The position numbers were made by a program, and so were the translations under genes. Under the pieces are notes generated by a model. That model was not told the DNA's origin, made no database searches, and was given only the letters and a program-made list of their open reading frames with translations. Below, piece by piece: positions 6,802 through 14,544 of a DNA stretch of 17,783 bases. This DNA comes from CAZBDU01 sp964490725 (GTDB taxonomy: Bacteria > Spirochaetota > Spirochaetia > SZUA-6 > DRHE01), in contig CAZBDU010000108.1 in NCBI GenBank assembly GCA_964490725.1, positions 1 to 17,783 of the forward strand, in the 5' to 3' direction. Position 1 is the first letter of the stretch. Each line of letters opens with the position of its first letter.

Positions 6802-9800
6802 ATGCCCACCCTTCAGGAAATCGAGCGGTTCAAAGACGTTCTCAATTCTCTGGGCTCCGAACGTGAGATCCTGGCCGAGCGCGGAGAGGAGATCGAGGAT
6901 GTGCCTCCTCCGCAGGAAGGGCTCCCTGAGGGCCTCAGCGAGCTGCTGGAGCCCGGCGAGGGCCCGGAGGAAGACGTCTTTCTGGAGGCCGAGGTGCCGC
7001 CGTCCGGAGGTGAGGGGATCGGCCCCGAGGAGCTGGTGGAGGGCGAGGGGCCGCCGGACCTCGATCAGCTCCCTCCCGAGTGGCCGGCCGAAGAGGCCGG
7101 GCCGCCGGAGGAAGAGCCGGAAGGCGCCGGGATGCCGGAAGAGGCGCCCTTCCCGGCGGAGCCCGAAGCCGGCTGGGCCGGCGAGGGGGAGGAGAGCCTC
7201 CCGGAGGACCTGGCGGCGCTGCTGGGCACCGAAGAGGGCCGCGGCGAGGCTGCCGAAGCCGCCGAAGCCGGCGGGCCGGAGGCCGAGGAGTTCGCCGAGG
7301 GGTTCGAGCTTCCGGAGGACTTCGAGGTCCTGGAGGAGCCGGGGGCGGCTGCACCGGCGGGAGAGGAACTGCCCGCTGAGGAGGAAGCGCCGGCCCAGGA
7401 GGAGCCTGCGGGGCAGGAGGAGCCCTTCGGCGAGGAGGATCTTGCCGCCCTCTTTGGCGAGCAGGCCGAGGCCGGCGAGGAGGCGGCCGGGGCACCCACC
7501 GGGGAGTTCGAGGCGGAGCTTCCCGAGGGGTTCGAGCTTCCGGAGGGCTTCGAGCTCCCCGGCGGGGAGATGGAGCAGAAGCAGCCTGCGGAGGAGGAAG
7601 CTCTCGAGCTTCCGGAAGAGCTCGCCTTCCCTGGAGAGGAGGAGGTACCAGAGGAGGCGCCGGAGCCCGCGCCGGAGCAGGTCGAGGAACGGATCCCGGA
7701 GGGGGTCCAGGCTCCGCCGGGAGAGCAGGAGGTTGGAGAGCCCGCCGGGGAGCTGCCCGAAGAGCTGGGCGAAGAGGAGCTCGCGGCGCTTCTGGGCGAG
7801 GAGGCCGCCCCGGAGGAGGCGGCCCCGGAGGAGGCGCCGGCTAGAGGGGAGGCTCCCGGCGGGGAAGAGGAAGCCTTCGAGCTTCCCGAGGAGTTCGCCC
7901 TCCCCGAAGAGGAGCCGCAAGCCGCGGGGCCGGAGGAGCCTGCGGGGGAAGAGGCGCCGTTCGGCGAGGAGGAGCTTGCCGGCCTGCTCGGCCAGGAGGG
8001 CGCCGCAGAGCCTTCGCCGGAGCTCCCCGCTGCGGAGCTCCCCGCCGGGAAGCCGCCGCCCGAGGAGTTCGAGGTGCCGGAGTTCCCGGAGGAGGAGGCC
8101 GGGTTCGGCGCAGAGGCCCCCGGGGCCGGGGAGGAGGAGGTTCCCTTCGGCGAGGAGGAGTTCCAGCTGCCCGAGGAGTTCGAGTTCCCAGAGGCCGGGG
8201 AAGAGGCGGTCGAGGCTCCGGAGGCGGGAGCGGAAGGGGAAGCCGCGTTCGCCGGCTTCCCGGAGGAGGAGGCCGCTGCGGCGCGCTTCGAGGAGGGCCC
8301 GGCACCGGGCGAGGAGGCGCCGGAGGAGGTCGGGGCGGAGGCGCCGGAAGCGGAGCTGAAGTTCGACGAGTTCTCCCTGGAGGGGCTGGGGGACGAGTTC
8401 GAGCTGGGTGAGGAGGAGCGCCAGGAGCTGGCGGAGGCTTCCCTGGAGGAGGAGGCACCGCCGCCGGCTGTGGAGGCCGCCCCGCCGGAGGAGATCGAGG
8501 CGGTCGAGGAGGAGTTCGTTCTCTCGGACCGGCAGTTCCTGACCCTGCAGCGGACCCTGGAGCGGCTGCCCCGCAACCTCAAGGTGGCCATCGAGGAGCT
8601 GATCGGCGAGCGCGGTCTGGCCGGGGAGAACCTCCGCAGCCTCACGGGGCTGCTGGTCCAGGGGGCCGCCCCATCGGCGATTGCCGCCGAGGTGTCCCGT
8701 ATCACCGGCAGGCGCATCCAGATCCCCAGGGCCTTCGAGAGGCTCACCGGCCTGGCCTTCGAGGAGGAGCGCCGCACCTTCGCCTACGCCTTCCGGCAGA
8801 ACGTCCTGCCCATCGTGCGGGTGGCTTTCTTGAGCCTGGCGGTGGCGGGGCTGCTGGCCTTCCTGGGCTACCGCTTCGTCTACCGCCCGATTTCCGCGCT
8901 CTCCCTCTACCGCAGCGGATACGAGCAGCTGACCAAGGACCGTTTTCCCCTGGCCAACCGGCAGTTCGACCGCGCCGTGGGGATCTGGGCCGTGAAAGGG
9001 TGGTTCTACCGCTACGCCGAGGGCTTCACCGCCAGGCGGCAGTACCGCCTGGCCGAGGAGAAGTACGAGCAGCTCCTGGCCCGCTACCCCGTCGACCGCA
9101 AGGGAGAGCTGGACCTGGCCAGCCTGGAGAGCCGCTATCTGGCCAACTACGAGCGGGCCGACCAGGTGCTGGACGGAGTGCTGAAGCGCGACGTGCGCGA
9201 CTACGGTGCCCTCCTGGCCAGGGGGGACAACTACCTGCGCTGGGCGCGCTCTGAGAAGGGGGGGGAGCAGACCGCGCGGCTGTACGAGCAGGCCCGCTTC
9301 ACCTTCGCCACGATCCTGGACTACTACGGCCAGCGGGCGGCGGCCCTGCTGGGCATGATGGAGTACTTCGTCGGCACCGGCAAGCTGCAGCAGACCATCG
9401 AGCTGGAGGAGGCGCTGGAGCGGGTCAAGCCGCTGCAGGTGGACCCGGCGCGGCTGGCCCGCGCCTACGCCGACCTGGGGGCCTACTGGCTGGATGAGAA
9501 GAGGAACGAGCCTGCCTTCGACGTGCTGATGGAGGCGGCCCGGGCCAAGGAGGACCTCCCCAAGATCCACTACAACCTGGCGCGCTTCTTCCAGCGGGCG
9601 GGAGACCCGGGACAGGAGAAGGTGGCGCTGGACAAGGCCAGGGGCTATCTGAAGGCCGCCGCGCCGCTGGACCGGGAGCAGCAGCGCATGCGCATCGACG
9701 TCTTCAACCGCCTGGGCAGGTGGTACTGGCAGCAGGGACGCACCCTGGACGCGGAGCAGAGCTACGTCGAGGCGATCACTCTGATCGAGCAGGCCCAGGA

Positions 9801-10479
9801 CCAGCAGGTGTTCGGCCGCGAGGAGCTCTTCGGCCGCGTCTACGCCAACCTGGGGGACATCTACTACTACGTGGACCGCGACCTGGAGGCGGCGCTGGCA
9901 TACTACCAGAAGGCGGAGCGGAACCTCTACCACACCCAGGAGCTGGACTACCGGATCGGCTACATCGACTACCTTCAGGATCGTTACGACCAGGCGATGC
10001 TACGCTTCGCCGAGGTTCAGGACACCTACCCCACCAACCAGAACGCCCTCTACGCCCTGGCGAACACCCTCTACTACCGCTCCGACTACGCCGCGGCGCA
10101 GGGCTACTACCTGCACCTCCTGGATCTCCTGGAGACGCGTAAGAACCGCATCACCTTCCTGCGCATCGAGGACAACCCGGAGCACCGGGCTCTGGTGGAG
10201 TTCATCATGAAGGCGTACAACAACCTGGGAGTGACCCTGGAGAGGCTCTCCCAGCGCACCGCGGACCCGGAAAAGGAGTCCAAGGCGCTGGTGAACATGA
10301 CCTTCTCGGCGGAGTATTTCGACGCCCTCACCCGCGAGCCGGAGACCCTGACCCGCGGGGAGAGCCGGAACCTGGCTTTCCTGAACCAGCGGGCCGTCAT
10401 GATGCCCGGTGCGGACCCGGGCTTCCAGCTGGAAATCTACAACAGGCTTCCGGAGGATCTGGAAGCCAGCCGCTTCTAA
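6802..10479 (+). CDS. flcA: FlcA-like periplasmic flagellar collar TPR protein with long acidic N-terminal region
   Basis: This 1225-residue protein has three parts. Residues 1-30 form a short charged helix; about 31-570 are extremely rich in Glu, Ala, Pro and Gly with recurring short motifs. Residues about 572-673 are a folded, mixed-charge region beginning FVLSDRQFLTLQR and ending with basic residues before one membrane helix (674-690). From about 700 to 1150 the sequence is alpha-helical with repeated TPR-like patterns rich in Tyr and Ala. A single helix before a long TPR domain matches the spirochaete BB0326/FlcA family, which builds the collar around periplasmic flagellar motors and helps stator assembly. 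Positive residues before the helix suggest the N-terminus is cytoplasmic and the TPRs periplasmic. The acidic region looks expanded relative to the Borrelia protein as I remember it. Ribosome-binding site AGAAG is weak. Family call is from memory; a general TPR scaffold is the alternative. Confidence 0.7.
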   Translation: MPTLQEIERFKDVLNSLGSEREILAERGEEIEDVPPPQEGLPEGLSELLEPGEGPEEDVFLEAEVPPSGGEGIGPEELVEGEGPPDLDQLPPEWPAEEAGPPEEEPEGAGMPEEAPFPAEPEAGWAGEGEESLPEDLAALLGTEEGRGEAAEAAEAGGPEAEEFAEGFELPEDFEVLEEPGAAAPAGEELPAEEEAPAQEEPAGQEEPFGEEDLAALFGEQAEAGEEAAGAPTGEFEAELPEGFELPEGFELPGGEMEQKQPAEEEALELPEELAFPGEEEVPEEAPEPAPEQVEERIPEGVQAPPGEQEVGEPAGELPEELGEEELAALLGEEAAPEEAAPEEAPARGEAPGGEEEAFELPEEFALPEEEPQAAGPEEPAGEEAPFGEEELAGLLGQEGAAEPSPELPAAELPAGKPPPEEFEVPEFPEEEAGFGAEAPGAGEEEVPFGEEEFQLPEEFEFPEAGEEAVEAPEAGAEGEAAFAGFPEEEAAAARFEEGPAPGEEAPEEVGAEAPEAELKFDEFSLEGLGDEFELGEEERQELAEASLEEEAPPPAVEAAPPEEIEAVEEEFVLSDRQFLTLQRTLERLPRNLKVAIEELIGERGLAGENLRSLTGLLVQGAAPSAIAAEVSRITGRRIQIPRAFERLTGLAFEEERRTFAYAFRQNVLPIVRVAFLSLAVAGLLAFLGYRFVYRPISALSLYRSGYEQLTKDRFPLANRQFDRAVGIWAVKGWFYRYAEGFTARRQYRLAEEKYEQLLARYPVDRKGELDLASLESRYLANYERADQVLDGVLKRDVRDYGALLARGDNYLRWARSEKGGEQTARLYEQARFTFATILDYYGQRAAALLGMMEYFVGTGKLQQTIELEEALERVKPLQVDPARLARAYADLGAYWLDEKRNEPAFDVLMEAARAKEDLPKIHYNLARFFQRAGDPGQEKVALDKARGYLKAAAPLDREQQRMRIDVFNRLGRWYWQQGRTLDAEQSYVEAITLIEQAQDQQVFGREELFGRVYANLGDIYYYVDRDLEAALAYYQKAERNLYHTQELDYRIGYIDYLQDRYDQAMLRFAEVQDTYPTNQNALYALANTLYYRSDYAAAQGYYLHLLDLLETRKNRITFLRIEDNPEHRALVEFIMKAYNNLGVTLERLSQRTADPEKESKALVNMTFSAEYFDALTREPETLTRGESRNLAFLNQRAVMMPGADPGFQLEIYNRLPEDLEASRF
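7201..8192 (+). repeat. Degenerate acidic peptide repeats within the FlcA-like protein
   Basis: Two short motifs recur in the disordered N-terminal region. One is FGEE[DE]LA[AG]L[LF]G, seen at residues 209-219, 322-332 and 387-397, with a shorter form EDLAALLG at 135-142 and a broken form PFGEEEF at 448-454. The other is FxLPE[ED]F, seen at 168-174, 244-253 (tandem), 268-276, 359-368 and 454-463. They alternate, so the unit may be a larger duplicated block of roughly 90-120 residues. The DNA also repeats: the string coding FELPE is nearly the same at about 7300 and 7530. Confidence 0.8.
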
Positions 10480-10654
10480 CGGCTGCGGCAGCAGCTGGAG
10501 TTTTGGCAACCTCCTGTTTGGAAACGCCCTTCTTTCCTTCCTCCTGGCCAGTCACTTCTCACTGCTTTTTCGGAACCCCTGGACGGCTCAGCCGTACCAT
10601 CTCTTCGGCGAGCTAGCGTAGCGGACAGGCCGTTTGTAGCGTCTCGATCGTGGC

Positions 10655-11746
10655 TCAGGCTTCCACCATCCAGCCGTAGCGGTCCTCGACGGCTCCGTAC
10701 TGGATGCCCTTCAGGGTGCGCAGCATCTCGGCGGTGAGCGTGCCCATGCTGCCGTCCCCGAAGATCGCCTCCTTTCCTTCATGGGTGATGGAGGCGATGT
10801 GGGTCACCCCGGCGGCGGTGCCGGTGGCGAAGACCTCCTTCGCCTCGGAGAACACCTCCTCCACCGAGATGCGGCGCTCCTCCACAGTGAGGCCCCGGTG
10901 GCGGGCCAGCTGGATCACCGAGGCGCGGGTGATGCCGGGAAGGATGGTGTCCTCCAGCGAAGGGGTGACCAGGGTGGAGCTCTTCAGCAGGAAGAACAGG
11001 TTGCAGGAGGAGCCTTCCTCGAAGTACCTCTGCTCCTTCGCGTCCAGAAACATCGCCTCCATGAAGCCCCCCCTCTCGGCCTCCTTCTTGGCCAGGGCGC
11101 TGGTGACGTAGTTCGACGCGCTCTTGATCCAACCGGTGCCGCCGTGGTTGGCGCGGACCCGGGTGGTGGTGGTGGCCTTGTTGCTGCCCGGCTTGAAGTA
11201 GGAGCCCACCGGCGTGGTGATGATCACCACCCAGGGGTGGCTGCTGAGGTTGACGCCGATGCCGGGCTCCGCGTAGGTGAAGGGGCGGACGTACACCGAG
11301 TGGGCGCTGACGAAGGTGTCCTTCTCCCACTGCGGGTCGTAGGCCGGCGCGAAGCCCAGGGACTGGTTGCGGCGCACCACCTCACGGATCGAGCGCAGGA
11401 AGGTGTCCTCCGGGAAGAGCGGCATCATCAGCCCGCGCATGGAGGCGGCCATTCGGCGGGCGTTGCCGTCAGGACGGAAGAACTTGAGCCGTCCGTCCCT
11501 CTGCGGGAAGGCCTTCAGCCCCTCGAAACAGCCCAGGCCGTACTGGGTCGTGTAGTTGACCAGGGGAAGCTCGGGGAAGATGTTGCGCCTGGCCAGGAGC
11601 TCCCGGCGCTCTTCCTCGTCAAGCGCCGCCTCCTCCTCGGGGCTGCGGTGCTCCTTTTCGATGTACCGCTCGGTCCAGGTGCCCTCCTCGGTGTGCCGGG
11701 CCAGATACACCCACGGATAGATCTCGAGCGTGAATCCCTTGGCCAT
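10655..11746 (-). CDS. ilvE: Branched-chain amino-acid aminotransferase
   Basis: The 363-residue fold-type IV PLP aminotransferase interconverts leucine, isoleucine and valine with their 2-oxo acids in the cytoplasm. NYTTQYGLGCFEGLKAF at 64-80 is the family's N-terminal signature. Lys208 in WIKSASNY fits the K-x3-N-Y cofactor lysine, EEGSSCNLFF at 243-252 is the usual PLP-site loop, and TPSLEDTILPGITR at 261-274 binds substrate and cofactor. Length fits the BCAT family. Two in-frame ATGs with purine-rich sites exist, at 11746 and 11782. I chose 11746: MAKGF is the family start, GGAGGA precedes it, and the 11782 ATG overlaps the -10 box of the predicted promoter, so it should not be in the mRNA. 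The gene stands alone, convergent with the FlcA-like gene. Confidence 0.95.
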   Translation of the reverse strand: MAKGFTLEIYPWVYLARHTEEGTWTERYIEKEHRSPEEEAALDEEERRELLARRNIFPELPLVNYTTQYGLGCFEGLKAFPQRDGRLKFFRPDGNARRMAASMRGLMMPLFPEDTFLRSIREVVRRNQSLGFAPAYDPQWEKDTFVSAHSVYVRPFTYAEPGIGVNLSSHPWVVIITTPVGSYFKPGSNKATTTTRVRANHGGTGWIKSASNYVTSALAKKEAERGGFMEAMFLDAKEQRYFEEGSSCNLFFLLKSSTLVTPSLEDTILPGITRASVIQLARHRGLTVEERRISVEEVFSEAKEVFATGTAAGVTHIASITHEGKEAIFGDGSMGTLTAEMLRTLKGIQYGAVEDRYGWMVEA

Positions 11747-11780
11747 AGTGACCGTTCCTCCGGTGTCTGTAGTGTGCTTC

Positions 11781-11809
11781 ATACTACCTCCGGCCGCCGC
11801 GGGGGTCAA
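11781..11809 (-). promoter_or_regulatory. Promoter of ilvE
   Basis: On the minus strand TTGACC (11809-11804) is followed after exactly 17 bases by TAGTAT (11786-11781). The -35 matches consensus at five of six positions and the -10 at four. Transcription would start near 11774, leaving a leader of about 28 bases that contains the GGAGGA ribosome-binding site before the ATG at 11746. This placement excludes the upstream ATG at 11782. Confidence 0.6.
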
Positions 11810-11930
11810 GCCGCTGCGCACGGGCGCACGCGCGGAAGCGAGCGCGGCGCCGCAGCGACCGGGCGCCGCGGGGGCAGGAGCCAAAAAAATACCCCAGGTT
11901 TGCCGGCGGTGGGTCGATCATAGGAACAGG

Positions 11931-12227
11931 ATGAACAACACCCGCGACCATATCATCTTCTTCATCGCCCAGAAGATGTACTACCTGGAGCGGATCGGGC
12001 ACACCGAGGCCTACAACCGGCTGATCGACCACTTCGAGCAGATCAACCTGGACAGGCTGCTGACCTACCTGACCCGCTACTATGCGGTGGACATCTCGCG
12101 GGAGCTGGACGACTTCTTCCTGGAGGAAGGAGAGCTGGTGTTCATCAGCCGCCGGGGCGATTTCCGCTTCAAGCACGTCTACCGGGACGACCGGCTGTGG
12201 CTGGTGGGCATCGAGGAGCTGAGCTGA
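11931..12227 (+). CDS. Small conserved-looking protein of unknown function (98 aa)
   Basis: I do not recognise this protein. It is 98 residues, has no signal peptide or membrane helix, and looks soluble and cytoplasmic. It is rich in Tyr, Asp, Arg and Leu and appears helical over the first two thirds (IIFFIAQKMYYLERIGHTEAY, LIDHFEQINLDRLLTYLTRYY), ending in a probable beta-rich segment (ELVFISRRGDFRFKHVYRDDRLWLVGIEEL). The balanced composition and the third-position G/C usage argue it is a real gene, unlike the Ala/Arg-rich sequence translated from the same frame upstream. The ATG at 11931 follows AGGAACAGG. It lies between ilvE (divergent) and the mannose-1-phosphate guanylyltransferase gene, about 150 bases before the latter on the same strand, but a candidate promoter in that gap suggests separate transcription. 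Confidence 0.75.
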   Translation: MNNTRDHIIFFIAQKMYYLERIGHTEAYNRLIDHFEQINLDRLLTYLTRYYAVDISRELDDFFLEEGELVFISRRGDFRFKHVYRDDRLWLVGIEELS

Positions 12228-12245
12228 GCCGGCCCGCCGCACCCT

Positions 12246-12274
12246 TTGCGCCGCCCGTCCATCGCTGATATACA
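12246..12274 (+). promoter_or_regulatory. Candidate promoter of manC
   Basis: TTGCGC (12246-12251) and TATACA (12269-12274) are 17 bases apart, with an overlapping TACAAT at 12271-12276. The -35 matches three of six consensus positions and the -10 four. The short AT-rich island stands out in the GC-rich gap. Transcription would start near 12281-12283, leaving a leader of about 95 bases before the GTG start. Confidence 0.45.
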
Positions 12275-12376
12275 ATACAGGAACAAGAGCAGACCAGCGC
12301 TACCGGCCTCGCGTCCTGCTCAAAGGGGAGCCCCTGCCGGTGCAGGCAGCGGCCGGTCTCGCGGAGGGAGCAGACG

Positions 12377-13477
12377 GTGATCGAGCACGTGGCGATCCTG
12401 GCCGGCGGATCCGGCACCCGGCTGTGGCCGGCATCCCGCGCCCGGCGGCCCAAGCAGCTTCTGGATCTCGGCGGCGGAGAGAGCCTGTTCGCCGCCACCC
12501 TGCGGCGGGCCCTGGCCCTCCAGGCGCCGGGCTGGATCCTGGTGGTGACGCACCGGGAGCAGGTGGCGGCCATGGAAGCCGCCTGCCGCCAGGCGGCCTC
12601 CCCGGGGGTGCCCGGGCGGGGAATCCTGGTGGTCCCCGAGCCCCAGGGGCGCAACACCGCCCCCGCCATTGCCCTGGCCTGCCTGCTCCTGGAGGGCTCC
12701 GGCGCCGCCGGCGATAGGCTCCTGGCGCTTCCGGCGGACCATCGGATCGAGCCGGCGGCCGCCTTCTGCCGGGACACGGAGCGGGCTGCGGCTCTGGCCG
12801 CCGGGGGGCACCTGGTCACCTACGGGATCCCGCCGGCGCGTGCGGAGACCGGCTACGGGTACATCGAGGCTGGAGAGAGCCTTGAGGAGGGGCTGCGGGT
12901 GGTCAGGTTCACCGAGAAGCCGGACCGCAGGACCGCCGAAGAGTTCCTGCGCGGGGGCCGGCACTACTGGAACTCCGGGATGTTCGCCTTCCGCGTGGAC
13001 GTGTTTCTCCGCGAGCTGGGCGAGCACGCCCCGCAGGTGGCCGCTGCCCTGGCTACCCTGCGCCGGAAGGCGCGCCTGCCGGAAGCGGCGAAGCAGGGCG
13101 AAGCTCCCGTGGCGGTGCTGGCGGCGCCTCCCGGGCTGGAGCGGGCCTACGCGCAGGTCCCCGGGATCTCGGTGGACTACGCGGTCATGGAGCACAGCCG
13201 GCGGGCGGCCGTGGTGCCGGCCACCTTTTCCTGGAGCGACGTGGGAAGCTGGGACGAGGTGGCCGCCCTGTACGCAGAGGGCTCGGGGAGGGTGATCGCG
13301 GTGCAGGCGCAGGGCAACTTCGTGCACACCGACGTGCCGGTGGCCCTGGCGGGGGTGGAGGACCTCCTGGTGGTGGTGCGAGACGGTGCGGTGCTGGTCT
13401 GCCGGCGCGGGGAGAGCCAGCTGGTCAGGCAGGTGGTGGAGCGCATCCGCTCGGAGGGCCCCCAGGAGCTGCTCTGA
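12377..13477 (+). CDS. manC: Mannose-1-phosphate guanylyltransferase
   Basis: The 366-residue enzyme makes GDP-mannose from GTP and mannose 1-phosphate, feeding mannosylation or nucleotide-sugar pathways for cell-surface glycans. The nucleotidyltransferase signature is LAGGSGTRLWPASR at 8-21 followed by PKQLL at 25-29. Further family motifs are EPQGRNTAPA, ALPADHRI, ETGYGYIE, FTEKPD, YWNSGMF, SVDYAVME and FSWSDVGSWD, all in the expected order. Length fits the short form without the C-terminal phosphomannose isomerase domain. The GTG at 12377 is supported by GGAGGGAG at 12363-12370, seven bases upstream. Its stop codon directly abuts the stop codon of the convergent gene on the other strand. 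No other sugar-nucleotide gene is nearby, so the end product cannot be inferred. manC is used in a general sense. Confidence 0.94.
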   Translation: MIEHVAILAGGSGTRLWPASRARRPKQLLDLGGGESLFAATLRRALALQAPGWILVVTHREQVAAMEAACRQAASPGVPGRGILVVPEPQGRNTAPAIALACLLLEGSGAAGDRLLALPADHRIEPAAAFCRDTERAAALAAGGHLVTYGIPPARAETGYGYIEAGESLEEGLRVVRFTEKPDRRTAEEFLRGGRHYWNSGMFAFRVDVFLRELGEHAPQVAAALATLRRKARLPEAAKQGEAPVAVLAAPPGLERAYAQVPGISVDYAVMEHSRRAAVVPATFSWSDVGSWDEVAALYAEGSGRVIAVQAQGNFVHTDVPVALAGVEDLLVVVRDGAVLVCRRGESQLVRQVVERIRSEGPQELL

Positions 13478-14449
13478 CTAGGGGGCGGGCTCTCCGGGGG
13501 AATCCTCCGCGGCCCTGGCGATGCGCTCCAGCGCGCGCACCAGCTCCTCCCGCAGCCTGCGGGAGAGCTCCTGCGGGCAGTCCGCCCCGGTGCCGATCTG
13601 GCCGCACAGCGCCTGGTAGGCGGATTCCTCCCGCTCGGCGAGTCGCAGGTAGGAGGCGCGGTCCCGGTACAGCCCCACCAGGATGATGCGGGTCTTGTAC
13701 TTGTCCTCCCGGGCGAACGCCAGGGTGGAGCGCAGCCGGGAGACCCCTCTGGCCTGGTCGGTGAGAACCGGCACCAGCTCCTTCAGCGGCAGGCGGCGGA
13801 GCAGCTCCCCTTCACTGCGGCGGGCCTGTTTTCGGGTCTGTTCTTCGGCCAGGATGTCGGCGTAGTTCCTGCGGATGCTGTCGAAGACTCTCTGGAAGGT
13901 GCGGTGGAAGTTCTGCTTGAAGGTGTCGCGCTTCTCCTCCTTGATGGCCGGCAGGAGCTCCGCCATCTTGCGCCGCTCCCGCTGATAGATGGCCACCTGC
14001 ATGAGGATGTTCTTCACCGCGGGGTGCTTCTGGAAGTCCGGGGAGCGTTGAATGCGCTGCTTCACCTCGGCGATGATCTGATTGACCCCGATTCCCCGCG
14101 TGTCCACTGCTTCGGCCGCCCTGCCCCGGGAGAGGGGAATGGCCCCAGCACAGAGCATGCGCTGGAGCATGACCAGGAACACCAGCGCAGTGAGGGGATC
14201 GTCCTGCGCGGCCAGCTGCTCCAGAGTGCGGCTCTGGTACTGCATCTCCTCCAGGCCGAGGAAAACGGGCCCCAGGACCGTGCGCTTGTACTCCGGGAGG
14301 CCCACGTCCACCGCGGCCTGGAGCTCGGCGGCCAGCCGCTCCATCCGCGGGGCGGATACGCCGAGAAAGGTGCTCAAGGTGTAGGGATCCGCGCCTGCCT
14401 CCCGCAGGTCGATCCAGTCGCCGCTGACCCGCCTGTCCAGCTCGACCAT
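13478..14449 (-). CDS. Unrecognised helical cytoplasmic protein (323 aa)
   Basis: I do not recognise this 323-residue protein. It has no signal peptide and no convincing membrane helix, and is strongly helical and charged, with a very basic central part (residues about 150-230, including KEEKRDTFKQNFHRTFQRVF and RKQARRSEGELLRRL). A moderately hydrophobic patch, LTALVFLVMLQRMLCAGAIP, lies at about 85-105. A tail rich in Glu, Ala and Pro ends the protein. No catalytic motif is visible; a scaffold or nucleic-acid-binding role would fit the composition but is a guess. The ATG at 14449 is chosen because a good promoter ends just before it. A TTG start at 14485 is unlikely because that codon is part of the predicted -35 box. 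There is no Shine-Dalgarno sequence. It could be a spirochaete-specific conserved protein. Confidence 0.8.
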   Translation of the reverse strand: MVELDRRVSGDWIDLREAGADPYTLSTFLGVSAPRMERLAAELQAAVDVGLPEYKRTVLGPVFLGLEEMQYQSRTLEQLAAQDDPLTALVFLVMLQRMLCAGAIPLSRGRAAEAVDTRGIGVNQIIAEVKQRIQRSPDFQKHPAVKNILMQVAIYQRERRKMAELLPAIKEEKRDTFKQNFHRTFQRVFDSIRRNYADILAEEQTRKQARRSEGELLRRLPLKELVPVLTDQARGVSRLRSTLAFAREDKYKTRIILVGLYRDRASYLRLAEREESAYQALCGQIGTGADCPQELSRRLREELVRALERIARAAEDSPGEPAP

Positions 14450-14456
14450 TGAGCGT

Positions 14457-14485
14457 ATTGTACGGGCTGAAAGGGTGTCGATCAA
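14457..14485 (-). promoter_or_regulatory. Promoter giving a predicted leaderless transcript
   Basis: On the minus strand TTGATC (14485-14480) and TACAAT (14462-14457) are separated by exactly 17 bases; the boxes match consensus at four and five of six positions. The expected start point, about seven bases after the -10 box, is at 14450, one base before the ATG at 14449. With no ribosome-binding site before that ATG, the transcript is predicted to be leaderless. Confidence 0.6.
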
Positions 14486-14544
14486 CGCACTCGCTGCGGG
14501 GCCGGTCGGGCCGCCCCGCGGCCGCCCGCCTCCCGCGGCGGCTC

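Noticed and set aside
6712..9933. Long open frame opposite the FlcA-like gene
   Set aside because: It is Leu/Arg/Gly low-complexity sequence, the mirror of the Glu/Ala/Pro codons on the plus strand, with no start or family support.
10482..10505. Possible terminator after the FlcA-like gene (GCTGC-GGCA-GCAGC, then GTTTTGG)
   Set aside because: The stem is five pairs and the T-run is short and offset. A 13-base palindrome ACGGCTCAGCCGT near 10590 also lacks a T-run. Nothing else is supported in 10480-10654.
10409..10621. Small plus-strand frame after the FlcA-like gene
   Set aside because: Its first third lies inside the FlcA-like gene in another frame and no ribosome-binding site or family is apparent.
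11747..11884. Longer ilvE starting at 11782 or 11884
   Set aside because: The predicted -10 box (11786-11781) overlaps the 11782 start, and the upstream translation is Ala/Arg/Pro-rich; the family start MAKGF is at 11746.
11730..11930. N-terminal extension of the 98-residue protein
   Set aside because: The extension is antisense to the ilvE start and promoter and has low-complexity Ala/Arg composition; AGGAACAGG precedes the ATG at 11931.
11880..11930. T-run on the minus strand upstream of ilvE read as an attenuator or T-box
   Set aside because: The ilvE promoter is predicted downstream of it (11809-11781), no strong stem precedes the run, and no T-box or leader peptide with Ile/Val/Leu codons is seen.
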